From the NCBI RefSeq assembly GCF_949287625.1, contig NZ_CASEGO010000015.1, positions 1 to 49,294 of the forward strand: a stretch of 49,294 nucleotides of DNA, in the 5' to 3' direction. The stretch comes from an uncultured Brachyspira sp. (GTDB lineage: Bacteria > Spirochaetota > Brachyspiria > Brachyspirales > Brachyspiraceae). Positions 33,946 to 43,329 of this stretch are shown here, one piece after another. The notes beneath the pieces are model-generated. The model did no database searches, was not told where the DNA came from, and saw only the letters and a list, made by a program, of their open reading frames with translations. A program made the translations under genes and the position numbers. Position 1 is the stretch's first letter; each line of letters begins with the position of its first letter.

Positions 33946-34848
33946 TTATAAATTAAATTTAGATTTTACTTTTTTAATATCATACCTAGCTGTTCCGCCT
34001 TTTACCTGAATCATCTCCTCAGAAACATCAGAAGCAAACTCTAATACATTTTTTATATCCAAATCTCTTAGTATAGCATAACTTAAAGCAGCACAAAAAC
34101 TATCCCCTGCCCCTACTGTATCAATAACATTAACCTTATTTGAAGGCTTAAATATATAGTCATTATTATAAAATACACTAGCACCTTTAGATCCAAGTGT
34201 AAGAAATATATAATCAATATTAAAATCTTTATTAATGGCTTTGAGTAAAGTTTCATTATCATTTTCTAATGAAGGATAAAAAAGCCCTTTTATTACAGCA
34301 AGCTCATCATCATTAATTTTTAATATATTGACAAACTCTAAAGATTCTTTTATTTTTTCTTTTGTGTAATAATTTTTTCTAAAAGTAACATCGCACACTT
34401 TATATTTAGATTTAATATTTTGAAATATTTTTTTTAATGTAGTATATGACTTTTCATTTCTTTCTGAGAGTATATTAAAATAAAATAAATCATAATTTTC
34501 ATTTAAAGCATTTTCTATATCTTTATTATATTCTATATTATCCCATGCTGCATTTTCATGTATAATATAATCTGGAACTTTTTTCTCATTAAGAAATACT
34601 GTAGCTTTACCTGTTTCATAATTATCTAATATCTGTATCAATGACTTGTCTATATTTTCATTATTTATAAATGATAATGCATCTTTAGAATAATCATCAT
34701 TACCCAATGCCGTTATAAATTTAAGTCTGTCATCATGTCCCATAAGCCTAGAAAGCTGAAGAGAATAATTAAATGGAGCACCTCCGATTACAGAAACATT
34801 ATCATATACATCGTATAAAAGCTCTCCGAAACTAAGTATATTACTCAT
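33946..34848 (-). CDS. PfkB-family carbohydrate kinase (fructokinase-like)
   Basis: A 300-residue sugar kinase. The start is the ATG at 34848, because AGGAG lies about nine bases before it and within the longer frame. PfkB signatures are the N-terminal GG (IGGAPFNYSLQLSRLG-type) and the C-terminal DTVGAGDSFCAAL with the catalytic Asp. The N-terminal sequence (ILSFGELLYDVY) resembles fructokinase/ribokinase-like enzymes. The substrate is not proven. Its stop codon touches the end of MITE copy B, so the extreme C-terminus may have been reshaped by the insertion. It lies 22 bases downstream of the PBP gene. Confidence 0.85.
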   Translation of the reverse strand: MSNILSFGELLYDVYDNVSVIGGAPFNYSLQLSRLMGHDDRLKFITALGNDDYSKDALSFINNENIDKSLIQILDNYETGKATVFLNEKKVPDYIIHENAAWDNIEYNKDIENALNENYDLFYFNILSERNEKSYTTLKKIFQNIKSKYKVCDVTFRKNYYTKEKIKESLEFVNILKINDDELAVIKGLFYPSLENDNETLLKAINKDFNIDYIFLTLGSKGASVFYNNDYIFKPSNKVNVIDTVGAGDSFCAALSYAILRDLDIKNVLEFASDVSEEMIQVKGGTARYDIKKVKSKFNL

Positions 34849-34870
34849 AAATAAACTCCTAAATAAATCT

Positions 34871-36778
34871 TTACTCTTTATTCTCAATAGGTGCTTTTAA
34901 TAACAGTCTTACTATAGAATTATTTGTTATCTCAAATCCTGCCTGAGGTGAATAATCATAAACATATCCTTCACCTTGTATGGCTATTTTGGCATTATTA
35001 TTTGATACTATATACGATATATTATTCAAAGCATCTCTTAAAGAAAGCCCCATTATATTCGGCATAATATTATTAGCGGCACTGTAATAGCTATTAGAAG
35101 GAGGCACTAATGATAAAAAGTCATTCGTATTTATAGTATAAATATCACCGTCAACAAGCCCTAAATAAGGTATTATCTGATTTGCAATTTTAGCAAATAA
35201 AGGAGCCGCTACCCTTCCAGCTGACTGCGTACCTTTTCCCTGAGGGTCATCAAGCAGAACTAGTATTGATATTTTTGGGTCTTCAAGAGGAAAACCTCCG
35301 ATAAATATAGACTGATAATATTTTTCTGGTTTTTCTGATTCATTGTCTCTATAAACTTCAGTTATAGCAGTACCAGTTTTGCCTACAACATCAATATTAA
35401 GAAGATTAGCCCTGTATCCTGTAGAACCAGATTCAACACCTTTTCTAAGAAGTACTCTTGCTATTTGAGAATACTGTTCATCTATAATTCTAGTCTTTTT
35501 AAGCCTGTTTGTAACACTTATTTTTTCTATTCCGTCATAAATGGAATCAACTACATGCATAGGTACTTTCCAGCCTCCGTTAAGAAGCGGAAGATAAGAT
35601 GCTGCTATCTGCATAGGAGTAACACTCAAATCATATCCTATAGCCAAATATCCTCTTGAAAATCTATGCCATTTATTTAAAGGGTGATATATACCGCTCC
35701 ACTCATTTTTATAAGGTCCTACTCCTGTAGGCTCTCCGAAACCAAATCTTTTTAAATAATCATAAAAAAACTGCTTATCTATTCTCTCAGCTATAGTAAC
35801 AATAGCATAATTGCAGCTGTATTTTAATATATCATTAAAAGCCACATCTCCATGCGGATAATCACAATGTATGCGTGTTTGTCTGCTGTAATCATAATAC
35901 CCTTTACAATGAAAAACTTCATCACTATTTACAACACCCTGTTCTATAGCAGCAAGTTCTGCAAATATTTTCATTGTACTGCCTGGATATATTGTACTCA
36001 TTATACTCCTATCCATTCTTTCATTATTAACATAAATAAATGGATTATTAGGATCAAAAGAAGGATAAGAATAATTTGCTATAACAGCACCTGTATTAAC
36101 ATCTGATACTATGACTGTAGCCGACTGAGGAGATCTTTCTGCCACAGTTTTCAATACTTCGTTTCGTACTATAGTTTGAATATCTCTATCTAATGTTAAT
36201 ACTATATCTTTTGGATTATCATTTTCTGATGATAAAATTGATTCATAAGTAGCTTCAAGTCCTGCATATCCTTCTGTTTCAGTTCTGTTCATATAACCTA
36301 TCACATGTGCAAAAACATCTTCATACGGATAAAATCTTTTGTAGCTTTCTATACCATAAATACTTTTTACTGTATACTTGTCTTTTATTTCTTTTATCTT
36401 TTTATAAGAGTCCAAATTAATATTTTGAGCTAATCTTATAGTTCTCCTTCTTGTAGATATCAAATCAGTAAATTTTTCTTTTGTAATACCAATAATACTA
36501 AAAATTTGACTGTATGCTTCATTAATATCAGTATTTTCATTTCCATCTAATGAAACAGATTCTGTATCAAGGTATATTGTATAAGCTGGGATATTAATTG
36601 TAAGAGGACGCATTTTAGAGTCGTATATAGTTCCTCTGGGTTTATCAAGACCATCTAAAGAAGTAAGCGATTTTCTATTTTTTACTGTAAGATTAAATAA
36701 TCTAAAAAATATAGCAATAGTTACTATGAGAAAACATACAAGAAATAAATATAGTTTTTTTATACGAACTTCATTCAT
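34871..36778 (-). CDS. Class B penicillin-binding protein (FtsI/PBP2 type) with one PASTA domain
   Basis: A 635-residue transpeptidase. The start is the ATG at 36778 (MNEVRIKK); the longer frame runs through a tRNA gene and is spurious. One membrane anchor (about 8-28) is followed by the PBP dimer region (RGTIYD) and the transpeptidase domain: S267-T-M-K270, S321-C-N, and the KTG motif in VVGKTGTAITE (about 470). A single PASTA-like domain ends the protein (about 575-632). It cross-links peptidoglycan in division or elongation; which one is not decidable here. The usual ribosome-binding site is absent. It is 12 bases downstream of tRNA-Cys. Confidence 0.92.
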   Translation of the reverse strand: MNEVRIKKLYLFLVCFLIVTIAIFFRLFNLTVKNRKSLTSLDGLDKPRGTIYDSKMRPLTINIPAYTIYLDTESVSLDGNENTDINEAYSQIFSIIGITKEKFTDLISTRRRTIRLAQNINLDSYKKIKEIKDKYTVKSIYGIESYKRFYPYEDVFAHVIGYMNRTETEGYAGLEATYESILSSENDNPKDIVLTLDRDIQTIVRNEVLKTVAERSPQSATVIVSDVNTGAVIANYSYPSFDPNNPFIYVNNERMDRSIMSTIYPGSTMKIFAELAAIEQGVVNSDEVFHCKGYYDYSRQTRIHCDYPHGDVAFNDILKYSCNYAIVTIAERIDKQFFYDYLKRFGFGEPTGVGPYKNEWSGIYHPLNKWHRFSRGYLAIGYDLSVTPMQIAASYLPLLNGGWKVPMHVVDSIYDGIEKISVTNRLKKTRIIDEQYSQIARVLLRKGVESGSTGYRANLLNIDVVGKTGTAITEVYRDNESEKPEKYYQSIFIGGFPLEDPKISILVLLDDPQGKGTQSAGRVAAPLFAKIANQIIPYLGLVDGDIYTINTNDFLSLVPPSNSYYSAANNIMPNIMGLSLRDALNNISYIVSNNNAKIAIQGEGYVYDYSPQAGFEITNNSIVRLLLKAPIENKE

Positions 36779-36790
36779 AATTAAAAAATG

Positions 36791-36861
36791 AGGCGGCGAA
36801 CGGATTTGAACCGATGATAAGAGTTTTGCAGACTCCTGCCTTACCACTTGGCGACGCCGCC
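36791..36861 (-). tRNA. tRNA-Cys (GCA)
   Basis: Read on the minus strand: acceptor GGCGGCG pairs with CGCCGCC; anticodon stem GGAGT/ACTCT holds the loop CTGCAAA with anticodon GCA; T-loop TTCAAAT. There is one T-T mismatch in the T stem, discriminator U, and no encoded CCA. The length is 71 bases. A promoter lies at 36879-36907, and the PBP gene follows almost immediately, implying a shared primary transcript. Confidence 0.96.
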
Positions 36862-36878
36862 GTATTTTGGATTTAGTA

Positions 36879-36907
36879 ATAATATATCAAAACAAATAAA
36901 AAGTCAA
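36879..36907 (-). promoter_or_regulatory. Promoter of tRNA-Cys and probably the PBP/kinase genes
   Basis: On the minus strand TTGACT (36902-36907), 17-base spacer, TATTAT (36879-36884), with the -10 ending 17 bases before the tRNA 5' end. No other promoter is visible in the 12-base gap before the PBP gene. Confidence 0.65.
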
Positions 36908-37066
36908 TATGTTATAAAAAAAATATAGTTTTTTATTTAATTACAAAATTGCTGTAAACTTTACAAAATTGCATATTTTATAATTATATACAGAAATCAA
37001 AAGCCTAGTCTAATTTTTTATAAAAACTTTACATAATTTTTTTATTAAAGTTTTATATAAAATATA

Positions 37067-37095
37067 TTGAGATTTTTAAATTATAAATATACAAT
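37067..37095 (+). promoter_or_regulatory. Promoter of the TPR-protein gene
   Basis: TTGAGA (37067-37072), 17-base spacer, TACAAT (37090-37095), about 33 bases before the ATG at 37129. Confidence 0.55.
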
Positions 37096-37128
37096 ATAGA
37101 TAAAATCAAATATATATTAGGAGTATAT

Positions 37129-37818
37129 ATGAGTATAGGCTCTAGCAGAAGCAAATTAGAAGACGGTATAAAATTCTTTAGAAATGAAAACTATAAAGAA
37201 GCTATTGACTCATTAGAAAAAATATTTTCAGAGAAAAATGATGTAGAGTCTGGATATCATTTAGCATTAGCCTATGCCCAAATTCAGGATTATGATAATA
37301 CTCTTCAGGTATTTGATAAAATAATGAGACGTTTGGATAACCCTCTAAGACTTATGCAGGCACATATTATTGTTGGATATATATACGCAGTAAAAGAGAT
37401 GTATGATCTAGCTGAATTTGAACTTATGGACGCATTATCTTCTGGGGTAGAAAATACTCAGATACATGCTGCTTTGGGTTATGTATACTACAAAAAGGGA
37501 AATATTAGAAAAGCAATAGAGCATTTAAAAAAGGCGGTAAATCTTGACCCTAAAAGTGCAAATGCAAGAAACTCTTTAGGTTTTATATTAGCAGATACTG
37601 AAACCAATATAGATGAAGGAATAGAAGAAATAAAAAAAGCCATATCAATAGATCCTAATAATCCAGCATATTTAGATTCTTTGGGCTGGGCTTTCCTTAA
37701 AAAAAATGATTTGCTTCATGCCAAAGAATATTTAACAAAAGCATTTGAACTAGCTCCTACAAACAGAGATATAAAAGAACATTTATTAAAGCTAGACCAA
37801 TTATCATTTAAAAAATAA
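37129..37818 (+). CDS. TPR-repeat protein
   Basis: A 229-residue protein built almost wholly of tetratricopeptide repeats, about six units (for example EAIDSLEKIFSEKNDVESGYHLALA; KAIEHLKKAVNLDPKSANARNSLGF; EGIEEIKKAISIDPNNPAYLDSLGWA). There is no signal peptide, so it is probably a cytoplasmic scaffold. TAGGAG precedes the ATG. It is followed 46 bases later by the FecR-M23 protein and may help assemble that envelope module, which is an inference from position. Confidence 0.85.
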   Translation: MSIGSSRSKLEDGIKFFRNENYKEAIDSLEKIFSEKNDVESGYHLALAYAQIQDYDNTLQVFDKIMRRLDNPLRLMQAHIIVGYIYAVKEMYDLAEFELMDALSSGVENTQIHAALGYVYYKKGNIRKAIEHLKKAVNLDPKSANARNSLGFILADTETNIDEGIEEIKKAISIDPNNPAYLDSLGWAFLKKNDLLHAKEYLTKAFELAPTNRDIKEHLLKLDQLSFKK

Positions 37819-37864
37819 TAATCAAAATAAATATATTATATAAAAAATATTATTAGGGGGAGTT

Positions 37865-39052
37865 ATGAAGTATATAATAGCAATTATATTATCATTTTAT
37901 ATTTTTTCTTTTAGCTTATATTCTCAGCACAAAGCTGAATATTTGGGAAATAATATATCAATAGTGAGAGACGGTCAAACTATAAATAAAATGCCTGAAC
38001 TTAAAAATAATGATATATTAGAAACCAAAAAAGACTCTTTTGCTCAAATAAATATAAATGATAAATATTATTATATAGCTCCAAACAGTAAAATAAAAAT
38101 AACTTCTTCTAATGCTCAAGTTATTAATGGTGCTTTATATATTAGAGATAAAAACTTTGATTCTTTAGATGATTTTAAAGATTATGATAAAGACATAAAA
38201 ATATATGCAGACCCATTTCCTTTTTATGCAGGTAAAGTATCAACTATATTCATAACCTCTAAAGATGAAATAAAAATAGAAAACTCAAAACTTCTTGGAA
38301 GTGCAAGACCTATAGTTAAATTCTTTGAAGTTAAAGATGCTGATAGAAATTTAAAAGTATATAAAAGCATATTTGGAATATATGTAGGTGCTCAAGATGA
38401 AAAATATCAGTTTGTATCAAATATAGAATTAAAAGATAAAACCACTCTTAATGTAGCTATAGATATAAAACTTGATTTCACTCCGCCTCCACCAAAACCA
38501 AAACAAATACCGGGCGTTACTTCTACTATGAAAAATATTATAAGCAATCCTCAAAAATCAAGAGAAGAAAAAGAACTTTTAAATGGCAATGTTTATATAA
38601 GCTACACCCCTACTAATTATGCCGACAAAGTATATATAATGCCTTCCCAAGGAAGATACTCTTCAGGTTTCGGAGCTTTCAGGGGATACACAAAAGACTA
38701 TGCAAGATATCATCAGGGTTTTGATATAGCAAATACAAATGGTACTCCTATAATAGCAGCCAATAACGGAGTTGTAAGAGTATCAAGAGAATTATTTGTA
38801 AGAGGAAACTGCGTTGTTATAGATCATGGTGAAGGAGTATATAGCTCATACTTTCATATGTCTAAATTAATAGCAAAAGAAGGACAGTATGTAAAAAAAG
38901 GAGAAGTTATAGGTTTAATAGGTTCTACTGGAATGTCAACTGGTCCGCATTGTCATTGGGAAATGAGAGCTGGAAATATGACTTTTGATCCTTTAAGCAT
39001 ACTAGAAAAGCCTGTTTCTTTCAACACAAAAGTGCTGACACAAATAAAATAA
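37865..39052 (+). CDS. Exported M23 peptidase with FecR-like N-terminal domain
   Basis: A 395-residue exported protein. After the signal peptide (about 1-20), residues about 25-95 resemble a FecR-type beta domain (LKNNDILETKKDSFAQI, YYYIAPNSKIKI). A middle region and a Pro-rich linker (PPPPKPK, 207-213) lead to the LytM/M23 domain: H283-x3-D287, H331 and H362-x-H364 supply the zinc ligands and catalytic His. It likely cleaves peptide cross-bridges or activates other hydrolases. AGGGGGAG lies just before the ATG. It is part of a four-gene run with another M23 protein. Confidence 0.9.
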   Translation: MKYIIAIILSFYIFSFSLYSQHKAEYLGNNISIVRDGQTINKMPELKNNDILETKKDSFAQININDKYYYIAPNSKIKITSSNAQVINGALYIRDKNFDSLDDFKDYDKDIKIYADPFPFYAGKVSTIFITSKDEIKIENSKLLGSARPIVKFFEVKDADRNLKVYKSIFGIYVGAQDEKYQFVSNIELKDKTTLNVAIDIKLDFTPPPPKPKQIPGVTSTMKNIISNPQKSREEKELLNGNVYISYTPTNYADKVYIMPSQGRYSSGFGAFRGYTKDYARYHQGFDIANTNGTPIIAANNGVVRVSRELFVRGNCVVIDHGEGVYSSYFHMSKLIAKEGQYVKKGEVIGLIGSTGMSTGPHCHWEMRAGNMTFDPLSILEKPVSFNTKVLTQIK

Positions 39053-39086
39053 TAAAAATTATTATATTAAGAGATACAATATAAAT

Positions 39087-40262
39087 ATGCAATTAAAAGA
39101 AAAATCAATAATAGAATTAGAAAATATACACAAAATAGAGCCTTTCTTTATTAGATATTTAACTATAATAAGTTCTGTTATTTTATTGATTTTATTTATA
39201 TTTTTCTTTGGTACTAACAGACTTAATGAAGAGTATAATACAGTAAATGTTTGGAATAAAGAAACTCAGTCTATAGAACCTCCTTCACATGATAATAATT
39301 TTAATATAGACGGCATATTCAAACAAAATTTTTTCACAAAACCAGAAGGCATAGTACATTATTTTGATTTTAATGGAGATACGATATACTCTACCAACTT
39401 AGCAAGAGGGGAATTAGCAACAGCCAATAATCAAAACTTTATAATATATAAAAGATACGGTAACTATATAGATGCATATAATAATATGGGAATTATTATA
39501 TGGCGTACAAATACATCTATTTATCCAGAAATAGCTCCTTATGCTGAGAGAATAATATATCATTCAAGCGATAATTCAAAAATACAGATGTTTGATTTTA
39601 ATAATAACCCATTAAGCAGACATATACAATATGGAGAAATTATTACTGACGGAGCTTTCGCTCTTAATACTGGAGATTATATAGCAGGTTTTTCAAGCGG
39701 AGATATAGCATATATTAACAGAAACGGAAATCTATCATTCGCTATATCTACAATATTAAGCGAGATAAATATAGTAAAATCAGTAGCTATAAGCGAATAT
39801 GGAAGTTTTGCTATGTCAGTAAGCGGAATAAGACCAGAATATATGACACTCTATGATGCAAACGGAAGCACTATGTGGTATTTAGAAACAGGTTTAAACA
39901 GAAGACGCCATGTATCAAGTTATGTAAGCGAAAAATCAATGACTGCTTTTATGCTTGCTGACAGAGACATTATACTATACACTTTAAACAAAGGTAAAGA
40001 AATTGACAGGATTAATTTAGAAAAGTATAATATGATGAATGCCGTTAATATGAAACTTAACAGTGAAACTAATTCTACAATTATGAGTGTATCAAAAGAT
40101 GCTAAGAGCGTAGTTTTAATATATGATAATAATGCTAAAGAAATAGTTTTTGAAAAATATTTAGACGGCTGGGTGTATAATCTTGATATATCCAGTTTAG
40201 AAAATGAATATATGATAGTAAGCGACAAAATGATTTATACATATAAGAGAGTTAAACTATGA
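39087..40262 (+). CDS. Membrane-anchored beta-propeller-like protein
   Basis: A 391-residue protein with one membrane helix (about 24-43) and a large extracytoplasmic part of repeated strand motifs (YFDFNGDTIYSTNLARGELATANNQN-type; GDIAYINRNGNLSFAIST; TLYDANGSTMWYLETG), consistent with a WD40/PQQ-like propeller. No enzyme motif is seen. It lies between two M23 peptidases and its last codons overlap the start of the second one (ATGA overlap, 40259-40262), so it is probably part of that complex, perhaps a scaffold. Confidence 0.7.
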   Translation: MQLKEKSIIELENIHKIEPFFIRYLTIISSVILLILFIFFFGTNRLNEEYNTVNVWNKETQSIEPPSHDNNFNIDGIFKQNFFTKPEGIVHYFDFNGDTIYSTNLARGELATANNQNFIIYKRYGNYIDAYNNMGIIIWRTNTSIYPEIAPYAERIIYHSSDNSKIQMFDFNNNPLSRHIQYGEIITDGAFALNTGDYIAGFSSGDIAYINRNGNLSFAISTILSEINIVKSVAISEYGSFAMSVSGIRPEYMTLYDANGSTMWYLETGLNRRRHVSSYVSEKSMTAFMLADRDIILYTLNKGKEIDRINLEKYNMMNAVNMKLNSETNSTIMSVSKDAKSVVLIYDNNAKEIVFEKYLDGWVYNLDISSLENEYMIVSDKMIYTYKRVKL

Positions 40263-41113
40263 AAAAATATATATTAATATTATTTATAATATCATCTTTA
40301 TTATTTGCAAGAGTGCCTATCGACGAGAACAGAATAAGAATAACAAGCACATTCGGAGAGTTTAGAACAGATCATTTCCATAACGGAGTAGATTTCGGCG
40401 GCAGCAGAATGGAAATATATCCTGTTAAAGATGGTGAGATAGTTTATTATCTTGATGAAGACGAAGACCCTACAAGACCGCTTTATGGAGTTGGAAATGT
40501 AGTTATGATAGAGCACCCTGATAATTTAAGAAGCTATTATTATCATATAGAACCAGGTACTATAGAAAAATCTTATGCCAAAGTAACAGAAAAAGATGTT
40601 ATAGCTCTTACTGGAAACAGCGGAAGATCTGGAGGAGCACATCTGCATCTTACTATAGAAAATATGAAAGAAGGTTTGGTTGTAGACCCATTAGAATATC
40701 TTAACATAGATAAAGGTTCTTCTCAGCCTCCTTTAATTCATGGTATTTATTTAAGAACTGAAAACAGACTTATACAAATAAAAGATAAAATGCCTATGAG
40801 CTATAACGGAGAAATCAAACTATTCGTAAAGGCTTATGACTTATTAGGCGGAATACCTATGGGGCTAAAAAGAGTAAAAATATATATGAATGATGAACTT
40901 GTAAGAGATTATGACTTCACATACTTTATAAAAAGAGATAATGTATATTATATAGCTCCGAATTATAGATTTGAAGAAGTATACGGAGTGGACTCTCATT
41001 TTTACAGAGGAGGAGTATTCACCCCTAAAAGAGGAAAATATACTTTCAAAGCTGAAGTTACTGACTTTGATAATAAAACAGTTGTACTAACTAGGACTGT
41101 TAATTTTTATTAA
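40259..41113 (+). CDS. Exported M23-family peptidase
   Basis: A 284-residue exported protein with a signal peptide (about 1-17). The M23 domain is near the N-terminus: H41-x3-D45 (HNGVD), H96, and H128-x-H130 (HLH). The C-terminal part (about 155-284) is a beta-rich, Ig-like domain. It starts within the preceding gene's stop (ATGA), the clearest sign of translational coupling in the window. All metal ligands are present, so it should be active. Confidence 0.9.
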   Translation: MKKYILILFIISSLLFARVPIDENRIRITSTFGEFRTDHFHNGVDFGGSRMEIYPVKDGEIVYYLDEDEDPTRPLYGVGNVVMIEHPDNLRSYYYHIEPGTIEKSYAKVTEKDVIALTGNSGRSGGAHLHLTIENMKEGLVVDPLEYLNIDKGSSQPPLIHGIYLRTENRLIQIKDKMPMSYNGEIKLFVKAYDLLGGIPMGLKRVKIYMNDELVRDYDFTYFIKRDNVYYIAPNYRFEEVYGVDSHFYRGGVFTPKRGKYTFKAEVTDFDNKTVVLTRTVNFY

Positions 41114-41188
41114 ATATATAAAATATGTTATATAGTACATACTGCATATGCACAGAATTTCATTAAAAAATAAAAAATATTTAGCTAA

Positions 41189-41217
41189 TTTACTAATTAT
41201 TAAAAATATAGTATAAT
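41189..41217 (+). promoter_or_regulatory. Promoter of uvrB; predicts a leaderless mRNA
   Basis: TTTACT (41189-41194), 17-base spacer, TATAAT (41212-41217). Seven bases separate the -10 box from the uvrB ATG (41225) and no ribosome-binding site is present. No LexA-type palindrome is obvious. Confidence 0.6.
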
Positions 41218-41224
41218 AGTATGC

Positions 41225-43273
41225 ATGAATTTTAAATTAGAATCCAACTTCAAACCTTCAGGAGATCAAGTAACAGCAATAGAATCTCTGGTAAAAGGTC
41301 TTGAAAATAAAAATAAATATCAAACTCTTTTGGGAGTTACAGCAAGCGGAAAAACTTTTACTATAGCCAATGTTATAGAAAAAGCTAATAGACCAACTCT
41401 TGTAATGTCTCATAATAAAACTTTGGCGGCTCAGCTTTATAGAGAGCTTAAAGATTTCTTCCCTAATAATGCTGTAGAATATTTTGTTTCATATTATGAC
41501 TACTATCAGCCTGAAGCATATGTTCCAGCTAAAGATTTGTATATAGATAAAGACGCTTCGGTTAATGATGAAATTGACAGATTAAGACTTAAAGCAACAA
41601 CTTCACTTCTTGAAAGGCGTGATGTCATAATAGTAGCTTCTGTTTCATGCATATACGGTTTGGGTTCTCCTGAAGATTACAGAAAGCTCTATATTTCAAT
41701 AGAAAAAGACGGTGAATATGACAGAGATGAAATTATTGAAAAATTAGTTTCTATTCAGTATGAGCGTGTTAAAGATGTACTTGAGCGTGCGAGATTTAAG
41801 GTGATAGGCGATACGCTAGAAATAATGAGTGCTTATTCTGATGAGGTTATAAGAATAGAGTTTTTTGGAGATACTGTTGAAAAAATAGTAAAAATTAATC
41901 CTGTAACAAGACAAAAAATAGCTGAGCAAGACAGAGTTGTAATATATCCAGCCAAGCACTTTGTTACTGGAAGCGATAAACTAGCTGCTGGCATCAAATT
42001 AATAGAAGAGGAACTTGAAGAACAGTATAATAAGTTCAAATCTGAAGGAAAATTAGTAGAAGCAGAACGTATATACGGAAGAACTAAATATGACTTGGAA
42101 ATGCTTAGAGAGGTTGGATACTGTGCTGGAATAGAAAATTATTCACGCCCATTATCAGGACGTAAAGAAGGAGACAGACCTGCTTGTTTAATAGATTATT
42201 TCCCAAAAGATTTTTTGACTATTATAGATGAGTCGCATGTAAGCGTGCCTCAGATTAGAGGTATGTTTTTCGGCGACAGAAGCAGAAAAGAAACTTTGGT
42301 AAAGTACGGTTTCAGACTTCCTTCAGCACTTGATAATAGACCTTTATTTTTTGAAGAGTTTGAAAAACTTACTAATGACACAATATATATAAGTGCAACT
42401 CCTGCAGAATATGAACTTAAAAAAAGCAGTCAGGTTGTAGAGCAGATAATCAGACCTACAGGACTTCTTGACCCTATTATAGAAGTATATCCTATTGACG
42501 GACAAATTGACAGAATACTTGAAGAAATAAAAAAGACTGTTTCAAATAATGAAAGAATATTTATAACAACTCTTACAAAAAAAATGGCTGAAGACCTCAC
42601 AAAATATCTAAATGAAAACGGAGTTAGAACACGTTATCTGCATTCAGATATTCAAACTGTTGAACGCGTAGAGATAATAAGAGATTTAAGACTTGGAGCT
42701 TTTGATGTACTTGTAGGTATAAACCTTTTGAGAGAGGGGCTTGATGTACCAGAAGTATCTTTGATATTAATACTTGATGCCGACAAAACAGGCTTTTTGA
42801 GAAATACCACTACCCTAATACAGACTATAGGACGTGCTGCTAGAAATGCTAACGGCAGAGTTATAATGTTTGCTGACAGTATAAGCGATGCTATGAAAGT
42901 AGCAATAGAAGAAACAGAAAGAAGAAGAAAAATACAAATGGAGTATAATAAAGAGCATAATATTACTCCGAAAACTATTATCAAAAAAATACAGGATATT
43001 ATAGAAAGAGAAGAGAAAGTTGAAACTTCTTATGAGCTTCATTTTGATTTCAGACGCTTTAATGAAAGAGTAAAAATCGATCCTAAACAGCAAAGCGATG
43101 ACTATATAAAAGAATTAGAAAAAGAAATGAAAAGGGCTTCAGACAGTTTAGAATTTGAAAAAGCTATTGAGATAAGAGAGAAAATTAATCAGCTTAAACA
43201 ATTAAAGCCAGCTAAAAAAACAGTACATAAAAATGTAACTTCAAAAAACCCTAATGGAAAAACTAAAAGATAA
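41225..43273 (+). CDS. uvrB: Excinuclease ABC subunit B
   Basis: A 682-residue UvrB, full length. It is the damage-verifying helicase-like subunit of nucleotide-excision repair. Walker A is GVTASGKT (38-45), and the beta-hairpin YYDYYQPEAYVP inserts between DNA strands. Also present are the DESH box (IIDESHVSVPQ), helicase motifs V and VI (GINLLREGLDVPEVSLI, QTIGRAARN), and a C-terminal UVR helix pair (about 627-662) that binds UvrC. It stands apart from uvrC (7544-9385), and uvrA is not here. It appears to have no leader (see the promoter at 41189). Confidence 0.97.
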   Translation: MNFKLESNFKPSGDQVTAIESLVKGLENKNKYQTLLGVTASGKTFTIANVIEKANRPTLVMSHNKTLAAQLYRELKDFFPNNAVEYFVSYYDYYQPEAYVPAKDLYIDKDASVNDEIDRLRLKATTSLLERRDVIIVASVSCIYGLGSPEDYRKLYISIEKDGEYDRDEIIEKLVSIQYERVKDVLERARFKVIGDTLEIMSAYSDEVIRIEFFGDTVEKIVKINPVTRQKIAEQDRVVIYPAKHFVTGSDKLAAGIKLIEEELEEQYNKFKSEGKLVEAERIYGRTKYDLEMLREVGYCAGIENYSRPLSGRKEGDRPACLIDYFPKDFLTIIDESHVSVPQIRGMFFGDRSRKETLVKYGFRLPSALDNRPLFFEEFEKLTNDTIYISATPAEYELKKSSQVVEQIIRPTGLLDPIIEVYPIDGQIDRILEEIKKTVSNNERIFITTLTKKMAEDLTKYLNENGVRTRYLHSDIQTVERVEIIRDLRLGAFDVLVGINLLREGLDVPEVSLILILDADKTGFLRNTTTLIQTIGRAARNANGRVIMFADSISDAMKVAIEETERRRKIQMEYNKEHNITPKTIIKKIQDIIEREEKVETSYELHFDFRRFNERVKIDPKQQSDDYIKELEKEMKRASDSLEFEKAIEIREKINQLKQLKPAKKTVHKNVTSKNPNGKTKR

Positions 43274-43278
43274 TCGCG

Positions 43279-43329
43279 AAGGACTGCATATTTACTAAAA
43301 TAATAAGTTATACAACATGTAAAACATTA
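43279..43329 (-). mobile_element. Partial MITE fragment next to copy C (copy E)
   Basis: Fifty-one bases just after the uvrB stop match an internal stretch of copy C (43447-43501): the AAGGACTGCAT start, the ACTAAAA-AATAAGTTATACAACAT block and AAAACAT followed by TA. Copy C begins at exactly that TA. This suggests that copy C inserted into an older copy, or that one copy recombined with another. Confidence 0.75.

Noticed and set aside
36779..36847. N-terminal extension of the PBP reading frame
   Set aside because: These codons are the antisense-free reading of the tRNA-Cys gene itself; the protein begins at the ATG at 36778, right before its membrane anchor.
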